Source: DATDIC01 sp963777625 (lineage in GTDB: Bacteria; Pseudomonadota; Alphaproteobacteria; Acetobacterales; Acetobacteraceae). Taken from it: a stretch of 64,000 nucleotides of DNA. The notes under the pieces are model-generated. The model was given only the letters and a program-made list of their open reading frames with translations, did no database searches and had not been told where the DNA came from. Of the stretch, positions 1-9,625 are shown one piece after another. The stretch covers positions 273,403 through 337,402 of the forward strand of contig CAVZRO010000005.1 of the NCBI GenBank assembly GCA_963777625.1, in the 5' to 3' direction. Within the stretch, counting starts at the first letter, position 1. Every line of letters starts with the position of its first letter. Both the position numbers and the translations under genes were made by a program.

Positions 1-82
1 ATGGCTGCACGGCTCAAGACCGAGGTGAGGAACGCGCCGATCGGGGAGCCGACTTGATCTGGGGTCGGCGCGCTTCGAGCCC
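1..82. other. Window edge, 3' flank of bcp
   Basis: The first 82 bases contain no gene that can be named. A plus-strand reading frame is open from base 1 to a TGA at 55-57 and could be the last 18 codons of a gene that converges on bcp, but the stretch is too short to identify. Confidence 0.3.
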
Positions 83-547
83 CTACAGCGCCTCCACCGC
101 CTTCATCACCTCGGCGGCGTGCTTCGGCACGCTCACCTTCCGCCATATCTGAGCGATCCGCCCGTCCTTTCCCACCAGGAACGTGCTCCGCTCCATCCCC
201 ATATACGTCCGCCCATACATCGACTTCTCAACCCACGTCCCATACGCCTCCGACACCACGCCCTCGATATCCGAGGCCAGCGGGAACGTCAGTCCGTATT
301 TCGCCGCGAACTTCTCCAAAGCCGGCATCTTGTCCCGCGACACCCCGATCACCTCCACCCCCAGCTTGCCCAGCTCCGGCAGCGCCTCCTGGAACGCGCA
401 TGCCTCCTTGGTGCAGCCCGGGGTATCCGCCCGCGGATAGAAATACAGCACGAACGGCGCTCCTTGCATCGATTGCAACGAAACCGTCCGGCCGCCTGTC
501 GCCGCCATCCGGAAGTCCGGAGCCGGCTCCCCCTCCTGCACTGTCAT
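83..547 (-). CDS. bcp: Thioredoxin-dependent thiol peroxidase (Bcp/PrxQ peroxiredoxin)
   Basis: This encodes a 154-aa cytoplasmic peroxiredoxin that reduces hydrogen and organic peroxides with electrons from thioredoxin. The AhpC/TSA fold is visible throughout. The active site is DTPGCTKEAC, with peroxidatic Cys45 and a resolving Cys50 five residues later, the spacing of the atypical two-Cys PrxQ class. A downstream GRTYMGMERSTFLVGKDG segment is also typical. Length fits the family (about 150-160 aa). The ATG at 547 was chosen because it overlaps the TGA of upstream glnE by four bases (ATGA), which implies translational coupling. The same reading frame stays open far upstream through glnE, but that extension is frameshifted glnE sequence and not part of Bcp. 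Confidence 0.95.
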   Translation of the reverse strand: MTVQEGEPAPDFRMAATGGRTVSLQSMQGAPFVLYFYPRADTPGCTKEACAFQEALPELGKLGVEVIGVSRDKMPALEKFAAKYGLTFPLASDIEGVVSEAYGTWVEKSMYGRTYMGMERSTFLVGKDGRIAQIWRKVSVPKHAAEVMKAVEAL

Positions 548-3507
548 CCTGGATTCCCTTCCACCAAACGTCCGAACGCCGCACGCACCTGTCCCGCCAC
601 CGCCTCGATCTCGGTCCGCAACGCAGCGATATCCACCATCCCGGTCGCCCGTAGGAGCGGCGCCGCGGACGCCTCCGGCAACGCCGCCGGCAGGTTCCGC
701 CCGAGCGTGATCCGCAGCATCCCCTGCACCGTCCGCCACCAATGATCCGCCCGCACCAGCAGCGCCGCGTCCGCCTCCGATAGCCAACCCGCCACCGCCA
801 GCCGCCGCAGCGCCACCCGCGTCGTCGGATCGCACAGCGCCGGGGCCGCCGCCGCGTGCACCAGTTGCAGCACCTGGGCGATGAACTCCACCTCGATTTG
901 TCCGCCCGCCCGCAGCTTGACGTCCCACGGCCCGGACGCCGGCAGGTCCCGCGCCAGCCGCGCCCGCATCGCCGCCGCATCGGCCCGCACCTTCATCGGA
1001 TCGCCCGCCGCGCGGATCGCCTCGCCGATCGCCGCCTCCACCCTCGCCCGCAACGCCACCGGCCCGGCAATCACCCGCGCCCGGGTCAGCGCCATCCGCT
1101 CCCAGGTCCACGCCGCCTCGGCATGGTACCGGCGGAACGCCCCCAGCGAGACCGCCACCGGCCCTTTGTTCCCGGACGGCCGCAACCGCATGTCGACCGC
1201 ATAGAGCTGCCCGTCTGCCCCCGGTGCGGTCACCGCCGCGACATACGCGTGCGCCGCGCGGATGAAATACTGCACCGCCGGCATGCTGCGCCCGCCGACC
1301 GAGTTCCGTCACGTCCTCCGGATGGTCATAGACCAGCATCAGGTCCAGGTCCGACCCGGCCATCATCTCCCGCCCGCCCGCCTTGCCGAGCGCCACCACC
1401 ACCATCGCCCCGCCGTGCACCTCGCCGTAGCGCGACGCGAAATCCTCCAGCACCGGCTCCAGCAGGCTGCCCAGCGCCGCGTCCGCCAGCGCGCTCCGCC
1501 GCAGCCCCGCCGCGTCGGCGTCCAGCCGCCCCTCCATGGTCGCCACCGAGATCGAGAAATCCTCCTCCCGCACCGTCCGGCGGGTGATCTCGATCACCTC
1601 CTCCAGCCGCCGCGCATCCTGCAGCCGCCCCGCCAGCAATCGCGCCGGCTCCGGCGCCTGCTCGTCCGCCGACAGCAGCCCGTCCAGCGCCGCCGGATGG
1701 CTGGCCAGATGCTCGGCCAGAGACGGCGCCGCTCCTAGCACCGCCGCCACCCGCCCGATCAGCTCAGGATTGCGCTGGAACAGCGACAGCAATTGCACCC
1801 CCGCCGGCAGCCGGCCGAGGAAACCGTCGAACCGGCTGAATGCCAGGTCCGGGTCCGGCTGCTTCGCCAGCGCGCCCAGCAGCGCCGGCAGCAGCCGAAC
1901 GCATCAGGTCGCGCGCCCGTTCCGAGCGCAGCGCCCGTAGCCGCCCTGCCTGCCATCCGCGTACCGCGGTGATGATCCGCCCGGTATTCTCGAACCCCAA
2001 TCCACGCAGCGCCGCCACCGTCCCCGCCGGCGACGGATCGTCGCCGCGGAAATCCAGCTCCAGCCCGGCGACATCCTCCTCCGCATCCGCCGGAATCCGC
2101 TCGAACACCTCGGCATAGCGGGCACGCACCCGGCCGAGCTGGCGCAGCAGCGCCGCCGCGAACGCGGCCGCCGTCCCATACCCCATGAAGGTCGCGAACC
2201 GCTCCAGCTCCGCCGTCCGGTCAGGCAGCGCGTGCACCTGCCGGTCGGCGACCATCTGCAGCCGATGCTCCACCTGGCGCAGGAACCGGTACGCCTCGGC
2301 CAGCTCGGCCGCCGCCGCGCCGCTCCACGTGCCCGGCCTCGGTCAGCAGCCGCAGCGCCCCCAGCGTGGTCGGATCCCGCAGCGCCGGATCCCGCCCGCC
2401 CCAGACCAGTTGCAGGGTCTGCACCAGGAACTCGATCTCCCTGATCCCACCCTGGCCAAGCTTCACGTCGCGCCCGGCCACCTCCGCCACCGGGTCCGCG
2501 GCACCACCCAGTGCCCCGCCCTTATGCGCGTCGATCCGCCGCTTCATCGCGTGGATATCCGCCACCGCCGCGAAATCCAGCCCGCGCCGCCACACGAACG
2601 GCCGGATCGCCTCCAGGAACGCCGTCCCGGTCGCCACGTCCCCAGCCACCGGGCGCGCCTTGATCATCGCCGCGCGCTCCCAGTTCTGCCCCATGCTCTC
2701 GTAGTAGCTGATCGCCGCCGTCAGCGAGACGGCGGGCGGCGTCACCCCGGGATCGGGCCGCAGCCGCAGGTCGGTGCGAAAGACGTACCCTTCGGCGTCG
2801 CGCGCCTCCATCAGCGCGACCAGCCCGCGCGCCAACCGGCTGTTGAACGCGCGCATCGCATCCCCGCCGGTCCGTTCGGTGTATATCGGGGCAGCCGGGT
2901 CGTACAGGAGGATGACGTCAATATCGCTCGAGTAATTCAACTCGCCGGCCCCGAGCTTGCCCATGCCGAGCACCACGAATCCGCTGTCCTGCACCGGACG
3001 CGCGGGGTCGGTGAGGTGCAGCTCACCCGTCTCGAGCGCCGCCCGCAACAGATGCGCCACCGCGGCTTCCAGCGCCGCCGCGGCGAACGCCGACAAGGCC
3101 GCCGTCACCCGCTCCAGCGGCCACAGCCCGCCAATGTCCGCCACCGCCACCGCCAGCGCCACCACCCGCTTGGCACGGCGGAGCGCGGCGGCGACCTGAT
3201 CGCGCGGCGCCGCCGGATCGATCGCCGCAACCGCCGCCATGGCGCCGCTCACGACCGGGTCGGGCCCCTGCGCCGCCAGGACAGCCATCGAAGCGGCCTC
3301 GCGCACCGCCAGATCGGACAGGAACGGGCTGTTGCCGCCCAGCGCCCGCAGCATCGCGGCAAATGCCGGCTCCCCGAGCAGCCGCGCCTGTTCGGTCCCG
3401 ACCGCGGCGAACCGTTCCGCCAGCCGGTCCGCCGCGCCCTGGTCGTGGGCAGCCGGCCAGCGGTTCGGCCAACGAAAGCGCGTGCTGCTCATGTGTCCGC
3501 TGGTCAT
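544..3507 (-). pseudogene. glnE: Bifunctional glutamine synthetase adenylyltransferase/deadenylase, frameshifted
   Basis: GlnE adds and removes AMP on glutamine synthetase in response to PII, so it sets nitrogen assimilation. The full protein of about 985 aa can be read only by changing frame three times. The N-terminal adenylyl-removase half carries GMGKLGAGELNYSSDIDVI and FRTDLRLRPDP. The C-terminal adenylyltransferase half carries a second nucleotidyltransferase core (ALGKAGGREMMAGSDLDL), then YAVDMRLRPSG and a KLRAGGQIEVEFIAQ helix. Frame changes fall near 2322, 1896 and 1303, and each is explained by one extra base. At 1303, removing one G restores the usual TESVGGRSMPAVQ-type junction. 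Start at ATG 3507, or at ATG 3492. Divergent from the AsmA-like gene and coupled to bcp. Everything else is conserved, so base-calling error or recent inactivation both fit. Confidence 0.9.
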
Positions 3508-3548
3508 TTGTCCGCAGGCTGGCCGTGAGGCGCCTGTCAGGTCAAGCG

Positions 3549-6500
3549 TTGCACCATTGCTGGACCGTGCTGCACCGCCTGCTGGCCATCCTCGTCGCCT
3601 TCGCGGTGGTGCTGTCGCTCGGCGTCGCCGCGCTCGCCTGGCGCCTGTCGCGCGGCCCGATCGACATGCCCTGGCTGGCCCAGCGCATCGAGGCCGCCGC
3701 CAACCCGGTGGGTGCCTCGCGCCTGGAGGTCGGGTCGGCCGGCCTCGCCTGGGAAGGATTCCACGCCGGCCTCAATTCGCCGCTCGACATCCGCGTCACC
3801 GGCATCGAGCTGCGCCGGCCGGACGGCTCGGTGCAACTGGCCGTCCCCCGCGCCGAGCTGACATTGTCGGTGACCGCCCTGCTGCGGGGGCGCCTGGCGC
3901 CGCGCACGCTGCTCGTCGAGCAGCCCAGCCTCATCGCGCAGCGCGCCGCAGACGGGACACTGCGTTTCACCACCGGCGGCGACGCCCACACCAGATCGGC
4001 ACCTATCCAGCTTCCGGCGACGACCGATCTTGAGGGCGCCTTCGCGGAGCTGGCGCGCCCGCCGGCCAACGATACCAGCCGCGGACGCGGCAACGTGCTG
4101 AGCCAGGTCCGCCTGCTCCGCATCCAGGATGCCAGCCTCGTGCTGCACGATGACCAGCTCGGCGTCACCTGGCAGGCGCCGCAAGCCAACCTGGAGCTGA
4201 CCCGCCTGCGGGATGGCGGCGTGCGCGGCACGGCGGCGCTCACTCTGGATCTGGCCGGCCAGCAGGCGCAGTTCCACGCCACCGCCGATCTCCCGCCGAG
4301 TGGCAGCGAGATCCATATCCAGGCGACGCTCTCGCCCATTACCCCCGCCGCTATCGCCAAGACAGAGGTGAGCGGCGCGGCCTCGGCGCTGGCACCGTTG
4401 CAGGCGCTGGACATGCCGGTGCAGACCGGCGTGGACGTGACGGTCGGCCCGCACCTGATCATCCACCAGATGCACCTGACGCTCGACGGCGGTCCCGGCA
4501 CGGTGCGGATTGCCGGCAGCCCGGTGCCGGTGGAGCATGCCGTCCTGATCGTATCCGGCACCCCCGAGCATGCGGTCCTGCAGAGCCTTCGCCTCGTGCT
4601 GCCAGGCACCGGTGGGACCGCTGCATCGACCGTAGTGGCGCGCGGCAGCGCGGACCGCGCGGGCGGCCGGGTGAACGCGCAGGTCTCGGTCGCATTCGAC
4701 CAACTCGCCTTCGCCGCCCTGCCGACGATCTGGCCGGCCGCCCTCGCCAAATCCACGCGGTCCTGGATCGTCCAGAACATCCCGTCGGGCGTCGCCCACG
4801 ACGGCCATTTCGACTTCGCCCTGGCCGCCGCCGCCGACCTGTCAGGCATGGCGCTGACTGCGGCGAGCGGTGGGTTTCAAGCGGATGGGCTCACGGTTCA
4901 TTGGCTCCGCCCGGCACCTCCCATCGTGCAGGGCGAGGCCACGCTGCAACTGGTCGATCCCGACCGGATCGACATCAAGGTGCTGGCCGGGCAGGAGGTG
5001 GCGTCCTCGCCGGGCGCGTCGCCTTCGCAGGGCGCGTCGCCCTCGCCGGACATGCTGTCGTTCACCGGCGGACAGTTGCGGTTCACTGGCCTGACGCAGC
5101 AGGACCAGCAACTGGCGATGCAGTTTCAGATCGTCGGCTCGGTGCCGGCCGCCATGGACCTGCTGCGCAACCCGAGGCTGGGACTGCTGACGCGCCATCC
5201 GATCCCGCTGCGCGATCCGGCGGGACAGGTCAATGTCGGCCTGACCGTCTCGTTTCCGCTGCTCGCGCGGCTGTCGGCGGACCAGGTCACGATCGCCGCG
5301 CAGGCCCACTTTAGCGGGTTGCATCTGGCCGGCATCGTGGCCGGACGCGATCTGGACCAGGGCACCATCGATCTGTCCGCCCACAACAGCGGCCTCAGCG
5401 TGAACGGGGACGCGCTGTTGGCCGGGATCCCGGTGCAGCTTCAGGCCAGCATGGATTTTCGCCCCGGCCCACCGGCCCAGGTGGTGCAGCGGGTCACGGT
5501 GAGCGGGCGGCCCGATGCGCGCCAGCTCGCCGCCGCCGGCCTCGATGCGGGCGACGTGCTGGCCGGCCCGGTGCCGCTGACCGCGACCCTGTCCGAACGC
5601 CGCAACGGCACCGGTTCCATCCAGGCACAAGCCGACCTGACGCCCACCGCCCTGTCGGTGCAACCGCTCGGCTGGCGCAAGCCGCCCGGCGCCCCGGCGC
5701 GGGCCGAGGCAACCTTGGCGCTCGACCATGACCGGCTCACCGGCATCGACCCGTTCCAGGTGCAGGGCGACAAGCTGGAGCTGGATGGCCGCGCCGAATT
5801 CGACCAGGGCCGGATCGTCACCGTGCAGGCGGACCGCATCCTGCTGGGCGGCACCGAGGCCCACGGCGTCGTGCAATTCCCGCCGGATCGCCCGATCTCG
5901 GTCAGCTTCTCCGGGCCGACGCTCGATTTATCCGGCCGCTTCGCCAACAAGGCCACGACACCCGACACCAGCTCCACCGCGCCCGGGCTGGCCTGGTCCG
6001 GCGATGCACGGTTCGATCGGGTCATCCTGGCCGCCGGCCACGATGTCACCGGCATGTCGGCCCGCGCCGTCGACGATGGGCGGGTGCTGAGCGAACTTCG
6101 GTTGCAGGCGCGTACCGGTCCAGATGCGCCGGTTGCGTGGACGATCCAGCGGGCCGCGCCGCACCCCGGCGCGGCGCCGGAGCGCAGCACGACCCTGTCC
6201 GCTGGGGACGCCGGCGCCCTGCTGCGTGCGGTGGGCGCCGTGGAGACCATGGATGGCGGACGGCTGACCGTGAACGCGACCTACCAGGACGGGCAATCCG
6301 GGCATCCGCTGGTGGGCACTGCGGAAATCGACGATTTCCGACTTCGGAACGCAGTGGGCATGGGCAAGCTGCTGCAGGCGATGACGCTGTACGGTCTGGT
6401 CCAGGCTCTGCGAGGCCCCGGCGTCGGGTTCACCAGGCTGACCATGCCGTTCCGGTTCCAGGACGGCGTCCTGACGATGGCCGAGGCACGTGCCATCAGC

Positions 6501-6767
6501 CCGTCACTCGGGCTGACTGCGAAAGGCTGGCTCGATCTCGATCGCCGGCGCGCGGACGTGCAGGGCACGATCGTGCCGGCCTATTTCTTCAACTCGCTGC
6601 TCGGGCGCATTCCCGTGCTCGGCCGCCTGTTCAGCCCGGAGCGCGGCGGCGGCTTGTTCGCCGCCAGTTACACGCTGCGTGGGTCGTTGGATGATCCGAC
6701 GGTGACGGTCAATCCGCTGACCGCCGTGACGCCGGGATTCCTGCGCGGGCTGTTCGGGATGTTCTAG
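3549..6767 (+). CDS. Large YhdP/AsmA-like envelope protein (DUF3971)
   Basis: This is a protein of about 1,070 aa with one N-terminal membrane anchor (LLAILVAFAVVLSLGVAALA) followed by a very long beta-rich periplasmic region. The opening (SRGPIDMPWLAQRIEAA) and the C-terminal block (NAVGMGKLLQAMTLYGLVQ, then GWLDLDRRRADVQGTIVP) match the DUF3971/AsmA_2 architecture of the YhdP/TamB/AsmA group. These proteins form hydrophobic-groove bridges that carry phospholipid toward the outer membrane; that role is known for Escherichia coli YhdP and inferred here. No ATG lies near the membrane segment. TTG 3549 or GTG 3567 are the likely starts, and upstream residues are not convincing. It is divergent from glnE with about 40 bp between starts. 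The frame is uninterrupted over 3.2 kb, unlike its neighbour. Confidence 0.8.
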   Translation: MHHCWTVLHRLLAILVAFAVVLSLGVAALAWRLSRGPIDMPWLAQRIEAAANPVGASRLEVGSAGLAWEGFHAGLNSPLDIRVTGIELRRPDGSVQLAVPRAELTLSVTALLRGRLAPRTLLVEQPSLIAQRAADGTLRFTTGGDAHTRSAPIQLPATTDLEGAFAELARPPANDTSRGRGNVLSQVRLLRIQDASLVLHDDQLGVTWQAPQANLELTRLRDGGVRGTAALTLDLAGQQAQFHATADLPPSGSEIHIQATLSPITPAAIAKTEVSGAASALAPLQALDMPVQTGVDVTVGPHLIIHQMHLTLDGGPGTVRIAGSPVPVEHAVLIVSGTPEHAVLQSLRLVLPGTGGTAASTVVARGSADRAGGRVNAQVSVAFDQLAFAALPTIWPAALAKSTRSWIVQNIPSGVAHDGHFDFALAAAADLSGMALTAASGGFQADGLTVHWLRPAPPIVQGEATLQLVDPDRIDIKVLAGQEVASSPGASPSQGASPSPDMLSFTGGQLRFTGLTQQDQQLAMQFQIVGSVPAAMDLLRNPRLGLLTRHPIPLRDPAGQVNVGLTVSFPLLARLSADQVTIAAQAHFSGLHLAGIVAGRDLDQGTIDLSAHNSGLSVNGDALLAGIPVQLQASMDFRPGPPAQVVQRVTVSGRPDARQLAAAGLDAGDVLAGPVPLTATLSERRNGTGSIQAQADLTPTALSVQPLGWRKPPGAPARAEATLALDHDRLTGIDPFQVQGDKLELDGRAEFDQGRIVTVQADRILLGGTEAHGVVQFPPDRPISVSFSGPTLDLSGRFANKATTPDTSSTAPGLAWSGDARFDRVILAAGHDVTGMSARAVDDGRVLSELRLQARTGPDAPVAWTIQRAAPHPGAAPERSTTLSAGDAGALLRAVGAVETMDGGRLTVNATYQDGQSGHPLVGTAEIDDFRLRNAVGMGKLLQAMTLYGLVQALRGPGVGFTRLTMPFRFQDGVLTMAEARAISPSLGLTAKGWLDLDRRRADVQGTIVPAYFFNSLLGRIPVLGRLFSPERGGGLFAASYTLRGSLDDPTVTVNPLTAVTPGFLRGLFGMF

Positions 6768-6964
6768 AAAGCGGCGCGGAGCCCGCCACTGGGTCCGCCC
6801 CTGGGTCCCGCCGACCACATTGCGCGTGGAACCCGTCAATTGGTTCGGCAGGGTTGCGCGTTTCCCCCCGCACCCTCTTGAACCGGTGAGGGATTTGGCG
6901 ATGATGCGCCCGCGATTCCGTGCCGAGGCGGACCCCTCGGTCACCCCACGACCGGTCCTGAGGC

Positions 6965-7819
6965 ATGAGCGAGCACGCGCACGGCGACACCATCTTCGAG
7001 AGTTCTGGCCTGAAGCAGCCTTATCACCTGGTCGAGCCCAGCCCCTGGCCGATCATCGGCGCGGTCGGCGGGTTTCTGATCGTACTCGGCATCGTCCTCG
7101 CCGCCCATTATGGCGACTATTACGTGCTGACGGCGGGCGCCCTGGTGGTGTTCGTCGTGATGTTCTTCTGGTGGCGCGACGTGATCCGGGAGAGCCGCAC
7201 GCCGGGCGTGCACACGCCGATCGTGCGCCTGGGCCTGCGCTACGGCATGCTGTTCTTCATCACCAGCGAGGTGATGTTCTTCGTCGCCTTCTTCTGGTCG
7301 TTCTTCAATTTCGCGCTGTTCCCGGACAACGTGTCCGGCCTGGCCAATCCGACCTGGCCGCCGCCCAATATCCACACGCCGGATCCGTTCCACCTCGCCA
7401 TCCTGATGACGATGATCCTGCTGCTCTCCGGCACCACGATCACCTGGGCGCATCACAGCCTGATCGAAGGCAACAAGAAGGGGCTGGTGGCCGGGCTCGG
7501 GCTGACAGTGCTCCTGGGGATGTGGTTCACCGCGACCCAGCTATGGGAATACACCCACGCGCCATTCAAGCTGGTGGGCGGCGGCGTATATCCGTCGGTG
7601 TTCTATCTGGCGACCGGGTTTCACGGGTTCCACGTCATCGTCGGCACCTCGTTCCTGATCGTATGCTGGTTCCGAGCGCGAGCCGGGCAGTTCACGCCGG
7701 CACGCCATTTCGGCTTCGAGGCGGCGGCGTGGTACTGGCACTTCGTCGATGTGGTGTGGCTGTTCCTGTTCACCTGCATCTACTGGTGGGGCGCCAGCCC
7801 GATCGTTGCCTCCCCCTGA
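6965..7819 (+). CDS. ctaE: Cytochrome c oxidase subunit III
   Basis: This encodes the 284-aa third core subunit of the aa3-type terminal oxidase in the inner membrane. Seven hydrophobic segments are visible. Family signatures include RLGLRYGMLFFITSEVMFF with the conserved Glu, FWSFFNFALFP, ITWAHHSLIEG, YPSVFYLATGFHGFHV and the C-terminal WHFVDVVWLFLF. Start is ATG 6965, about 200 bp after the AsmA-like gene. Normally ctaE is followed by DUF983 and SURF1 genes. Here that order is kept, but a parDE module, a tandem duplication and an insertion sequence lie between. The last 105 codons are duplicated at 8917-9233. Confidence 0.97.
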   Translation: MSEHAHGDTIFESSGLKQPYHLVEPSPWPIIGAVGGFLIVLGIVLAAHYGDYYVLTAGALVVFVVMFFWWRDVIRESRTPGVHTPIVRLGLRYGMLFFITSEVMFFVAFFWSFFNFALFPDNVSGLANPTWPPPNIHTPDPFHLAILMTMILLLSGTTITWAHHSLIEGNKKGLVAGLGLTVLLGMWFTATQLWEYTHAPFKLVGGGVYPSVFYLATGFHGFHVIVGTSFLIVCWFRARAGQFTPARHFGFEAAAWYWHFVDVVWLFLFTCIYWWGASPIVASP

Positions 7820-8173
7820 GCAGCCATCGCCGGGCTGCTGCGCACGGCGCTGGCCTGCCGCTGCCCGCGCTGCGGGAAAGGGGCCTTGTTCGACGGGATA
7901 CTGACGATGCGCGAGCGCTGCCCGGTGTGCGGCCTGGACCTGCGGGGCAATGATGCGGGCGACGGCGCGGTGTTTGCCGTGATTTTCGTGCTCGGCGCGC
8001 TGGTGGTGCTGCTGGCGATCCTGGTGGAGATCTGGTTCTCCCCGCCGCTTTGGGTGCACGCGGTGATCTGGCCGCTGTTCACCGTGCCCGCCGCGATCCT
8101 GCTGATGCGGCCGGCCAAGGCGGCACTGGTGGCGATCCAGTATCGCAACCGAGCGTCGGAGATGGGGTTGTGA
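7806..8173 (+). pseudogene. DUF983 family protein, copy 1 (frameshift near the start)
   Basis: This is a small membrane protein of about 120 aa of the DUF983 family, often placed between cytochrome oxidase subunit III and SURF1 genes. An N-terminal zinc-finger-like pair CPRC and CPVC (in RERCPVCGLDLRGNDAGDG) precedes two membrane helices, and the protein ends YRNRASEMGL. In copy 2 the frame opens from TTG 9220, overlapping the ctaE stop. Here the equivalent TTG at 7806 is out of frame because the G-run at 7832-7834 has three G rather than four. The body from about 7835 onward is intact. It may start at CTG 7835 or be inactive. The Cys pair is complete in this copy only. Confidence 0.75.
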
Positions 8174-8210
8174 CGATTGGCCGGCAGAGATTGCGCACGG
8201 CCGGGTGGGG

Positions 8211-8504
8211 CTACAGATACCGTTCCCATTCCTGCCGTCCGTGCAGGACGCGAACGATCAGAAAATCGGCGTCAGCCAGCACATAGACGATCAGGTGAGA
8301 CCGCCATGGACGCAAGCGCACGGGAGGCGTGAATTCAGGCCATTCGCGCGCCATGCGCGGGTTGTCAGCTATCGGATCGAAGGTCCGGGCTCCGGGCAAG
8401 CCTACGTGGTACTGCTCGGCTTGGCTCTGGCCGAATTCCTGGCATCCCCGCAAATGGATATCGATGATGTCCTGATCGGCTTGGCGCGTTGTCCTATACG
8501 TCAT
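8211..8504 (-). CDS. parE: ParE/RelE-family toxin (copy 1)
   Basis: This is a 97-aa toxin of the ParE/RelE superfamily, which acts on DNA gyrase (ParE) or mRNA (RelE). Typical features are the N-terminal helical hairpin (TRQADQDIIDIHLRGCQEFG), the central RMAREWPEFTPPVRLRPWRSH strand region and the C-terminal ADADFLIVRVLHGRQEWERYL with the conserved RVLHGR. ATG 8504 is chosen because it overlaps the end of the upstream antitoxin gene by 11 bases, the usual coupling of these pairs. It sits opposite to the ctaE-DUF983 genes, so it is a cargo insertion in the oxidase block. Toxin subtype (gyrase versus mRNA) is not decided by sequence alone. Confidence 0.85.
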   Translation of the reverse strand: MTYRTTRQADQDIIDIHLRGCQEFGQSQAEQYHVGLPGARTFDPIADNPRMAREWPEFTPPVRLRPWRSHLIVYVLADADFLIVRVLHGRQEWERYL

Positions 8505-8751
8505 CGTTCGGCTTGCCGGCCGCCCGAGCACGCGCGGCCCGCAGAATATCCTCCATCGAACGGGTGCTGATGCCGCTCTCGATCCCTTCCGCGATGAGCC
8601 TCTGCATCTCTTCGTGGCTTGCAGCCCGCTCCTGGTCGCGCCGGATCAGGTCGCGCACATAATCGCTCGCGTTGCTGTAGCGGCCGGTCCGGGCCTGCGC
8701 CTCGACCCAGCCCTTCATTGGATCGGGCAGGGAAACGTTCATCGTGGCCAT
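8494..8751 (-). CDS. parD: ParD-family ribbon-helix-helix antitoxin (copy 1)
   Basis: This is an 85-aa antitoxin that binds its own promoter and neutralises the adjacent ParE. The N-terminal MATMNVSLPDPMKGWVEAQ is the ribbon-helix-helix strand and first helix, and RYSNASDYVRDLIRRDQER is the second helix of the ParD/CopG group. The C-terminal half (EGIESGISTRSMEDILRAAR) is the toxin-binding tail. ATG 8751 has an AGGAGG-like site just upstream on the coding strand (complement of gaggtcctcc). Protein identical in the second copy (9910-10167). The palindrome at 8826-8920 lies directly upstream. Confidence 0.88.
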   Translation of the reverse strand: MATMNVSLPDPMKGWVEAQARTGRYSNASDYVRDLIRRDQERAASHEEMQRLIAEGIESGISTRSMEDILRAARARAAGKPNDDV

Positions 8752-8825
8752 GGAGGTCCTCCAGGCCTTCGATGGCAAAGAATGGCAATATCTGTCAAGT
8801 AGTGCCAACCCGCGAAGCTAGATCG

Positions 8826-8920
8826 GTCATGCCCGCGAAAGCGCGCGAAAGCGGGCTTCCAGGCGAGAGCCCGCGAGATTCGGAGCGTTTGGCTGGATTC
8901 CCGCTTTTCGCGGGAATGAC
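8826..8920. repeat. REP/BIME-type double palindrome, copy 1
   Basis: Two inverted GC-rich hairpins face each other: GCCCGCGAAAGCG...CGAAAGCGGGC and, after about 30 bases, ATTCCCGC-loop-GCGGGAAT. The same composite occurs at 10242-10330 and, in part, near 34660-34690, 24219-24245 and 37850. It forms the right edge of duplication copy 1. Confidence 0.75.
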
Positions 8921-9233
8921 AGTGCTCCTGGGGATGTGGTTCACCGCGACCCAGCTATGGGAATACACCCACGCGCCATTCAAGCTGGTGGGGGGCGGCG
9001 TATATCCGTCGGTGTTCTATCTGGCGACCGGGTTTCACGGGTTCCACGTCATCGTCGGCACCTCGTTCCTGATCGTATGCTGGTTCCGAGCGCGAGCCGG
9101 GCAGTTCACGCCGGCACGCCATTTCGGCTTCGAGGCGGCGGCGTGGTACTGGCACTTCGTCGATGTGGTGTGGCTGTTCCTGTTCACCTGCATCTACTGG
9201 TGGGGCGCCAGCCCGATCGTTGCCTCCCCCTGA
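8917..9233 (+). pseudogene. Headless ctaE fragment (C-terminal 105 codons)
   Basis: This is the left end of duplication copy 2. It repeats the last three transmembrane helices of subunit III, from TVLLGMWFTATQLWEY to the native stop. It lacks the first 179 residues and any ribosome site of its own, though the frame runs in from the palindrome upstream. It cannot make a working subunit. Confidence 0.92.
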
Positions 9234-9588
9234 ACAGCCATCGCCGGGGCTGCTGCGGACGGCGCTGGCCTGCCGCTGCCCGCGCCGCGGGAAAGGGGCC
9301 TTGTTCGACGGGATACTGACGATGCGCGAGCGCTGCCCGGTGTGCGGCCTGGACCTGCGGGGCAATGATGCGGGCGACGGCGCGGTGTTTGCCGTGATTT
9401 TCGTGCTCGGCGCGCTGGTGGTGCTGCTGGCGATCCTGGTGGAGATCTGGTTCTCCCCGCCGCTTTGGGTGCACGCGGTGATCTGGCCGCTGTTCACCGT
9501 GCCCGCCGCGATCCTGCTGATGCAGCCGGCCAAGGCGGCACTGGTGGCGATCCAGTATCGCAACCGAGCGTCGGAGATGGGGTTGTGA
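9220..9588 (+). CDS. DUF983 family protein, copy 2 (in frame, one zinc-finger Cys lost)
   Basis: This second copy reads through in one frame for 122 aa from TTG 9220, overlapping the stop of the ctaE fragment by 14 bases. The order LPPPEQPSPGLLRTALACR, two Cys pairs, then two membrane helices is what the family shows. However, the first pair has become CPRR instead of CPRC (one T to C change), so metal binding is likely impaired. One Arg in the last third is also changed to Gln (LLMQPAK). Copy 1 has the reverse situation, with intact Cys residues but a shifted start. The true role of DUF983 in oxidase assembly is not established. Confidence 0.7.
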   Translation: MPPPEQPSPGLLRTALACRCPRRGKGALFDGILTMRERCPVCGLDLRGNDAGDGAVFAVIFVLGALVVLLAILVEIWFSPPLWVHAVIWPLFTVPAAILLMQPAKAALVAIQYRNRASEMGL

Positions 9589-9625
9589 CGATTGGCCGGC
9601 AGAGATTGCGCACGGCCGGGTGGGG

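Noticed and set aside
83..1798. A 571-codon open frame covering bcp and upstream DNA, as if Bcp were fused to another domain
   Set aside because: The extra part is glnE sequence before and after a frameshift; its last 200 residues are low-complexity Gly/Ala/Arg shadow, and Bcp has its own ATG coupled to the glnE stop.
2185..3528. A 447-codon plus-strand frame opposite glnE
   Set aside because: Arg/Pro/His-rich shadow of glnE with no family features.
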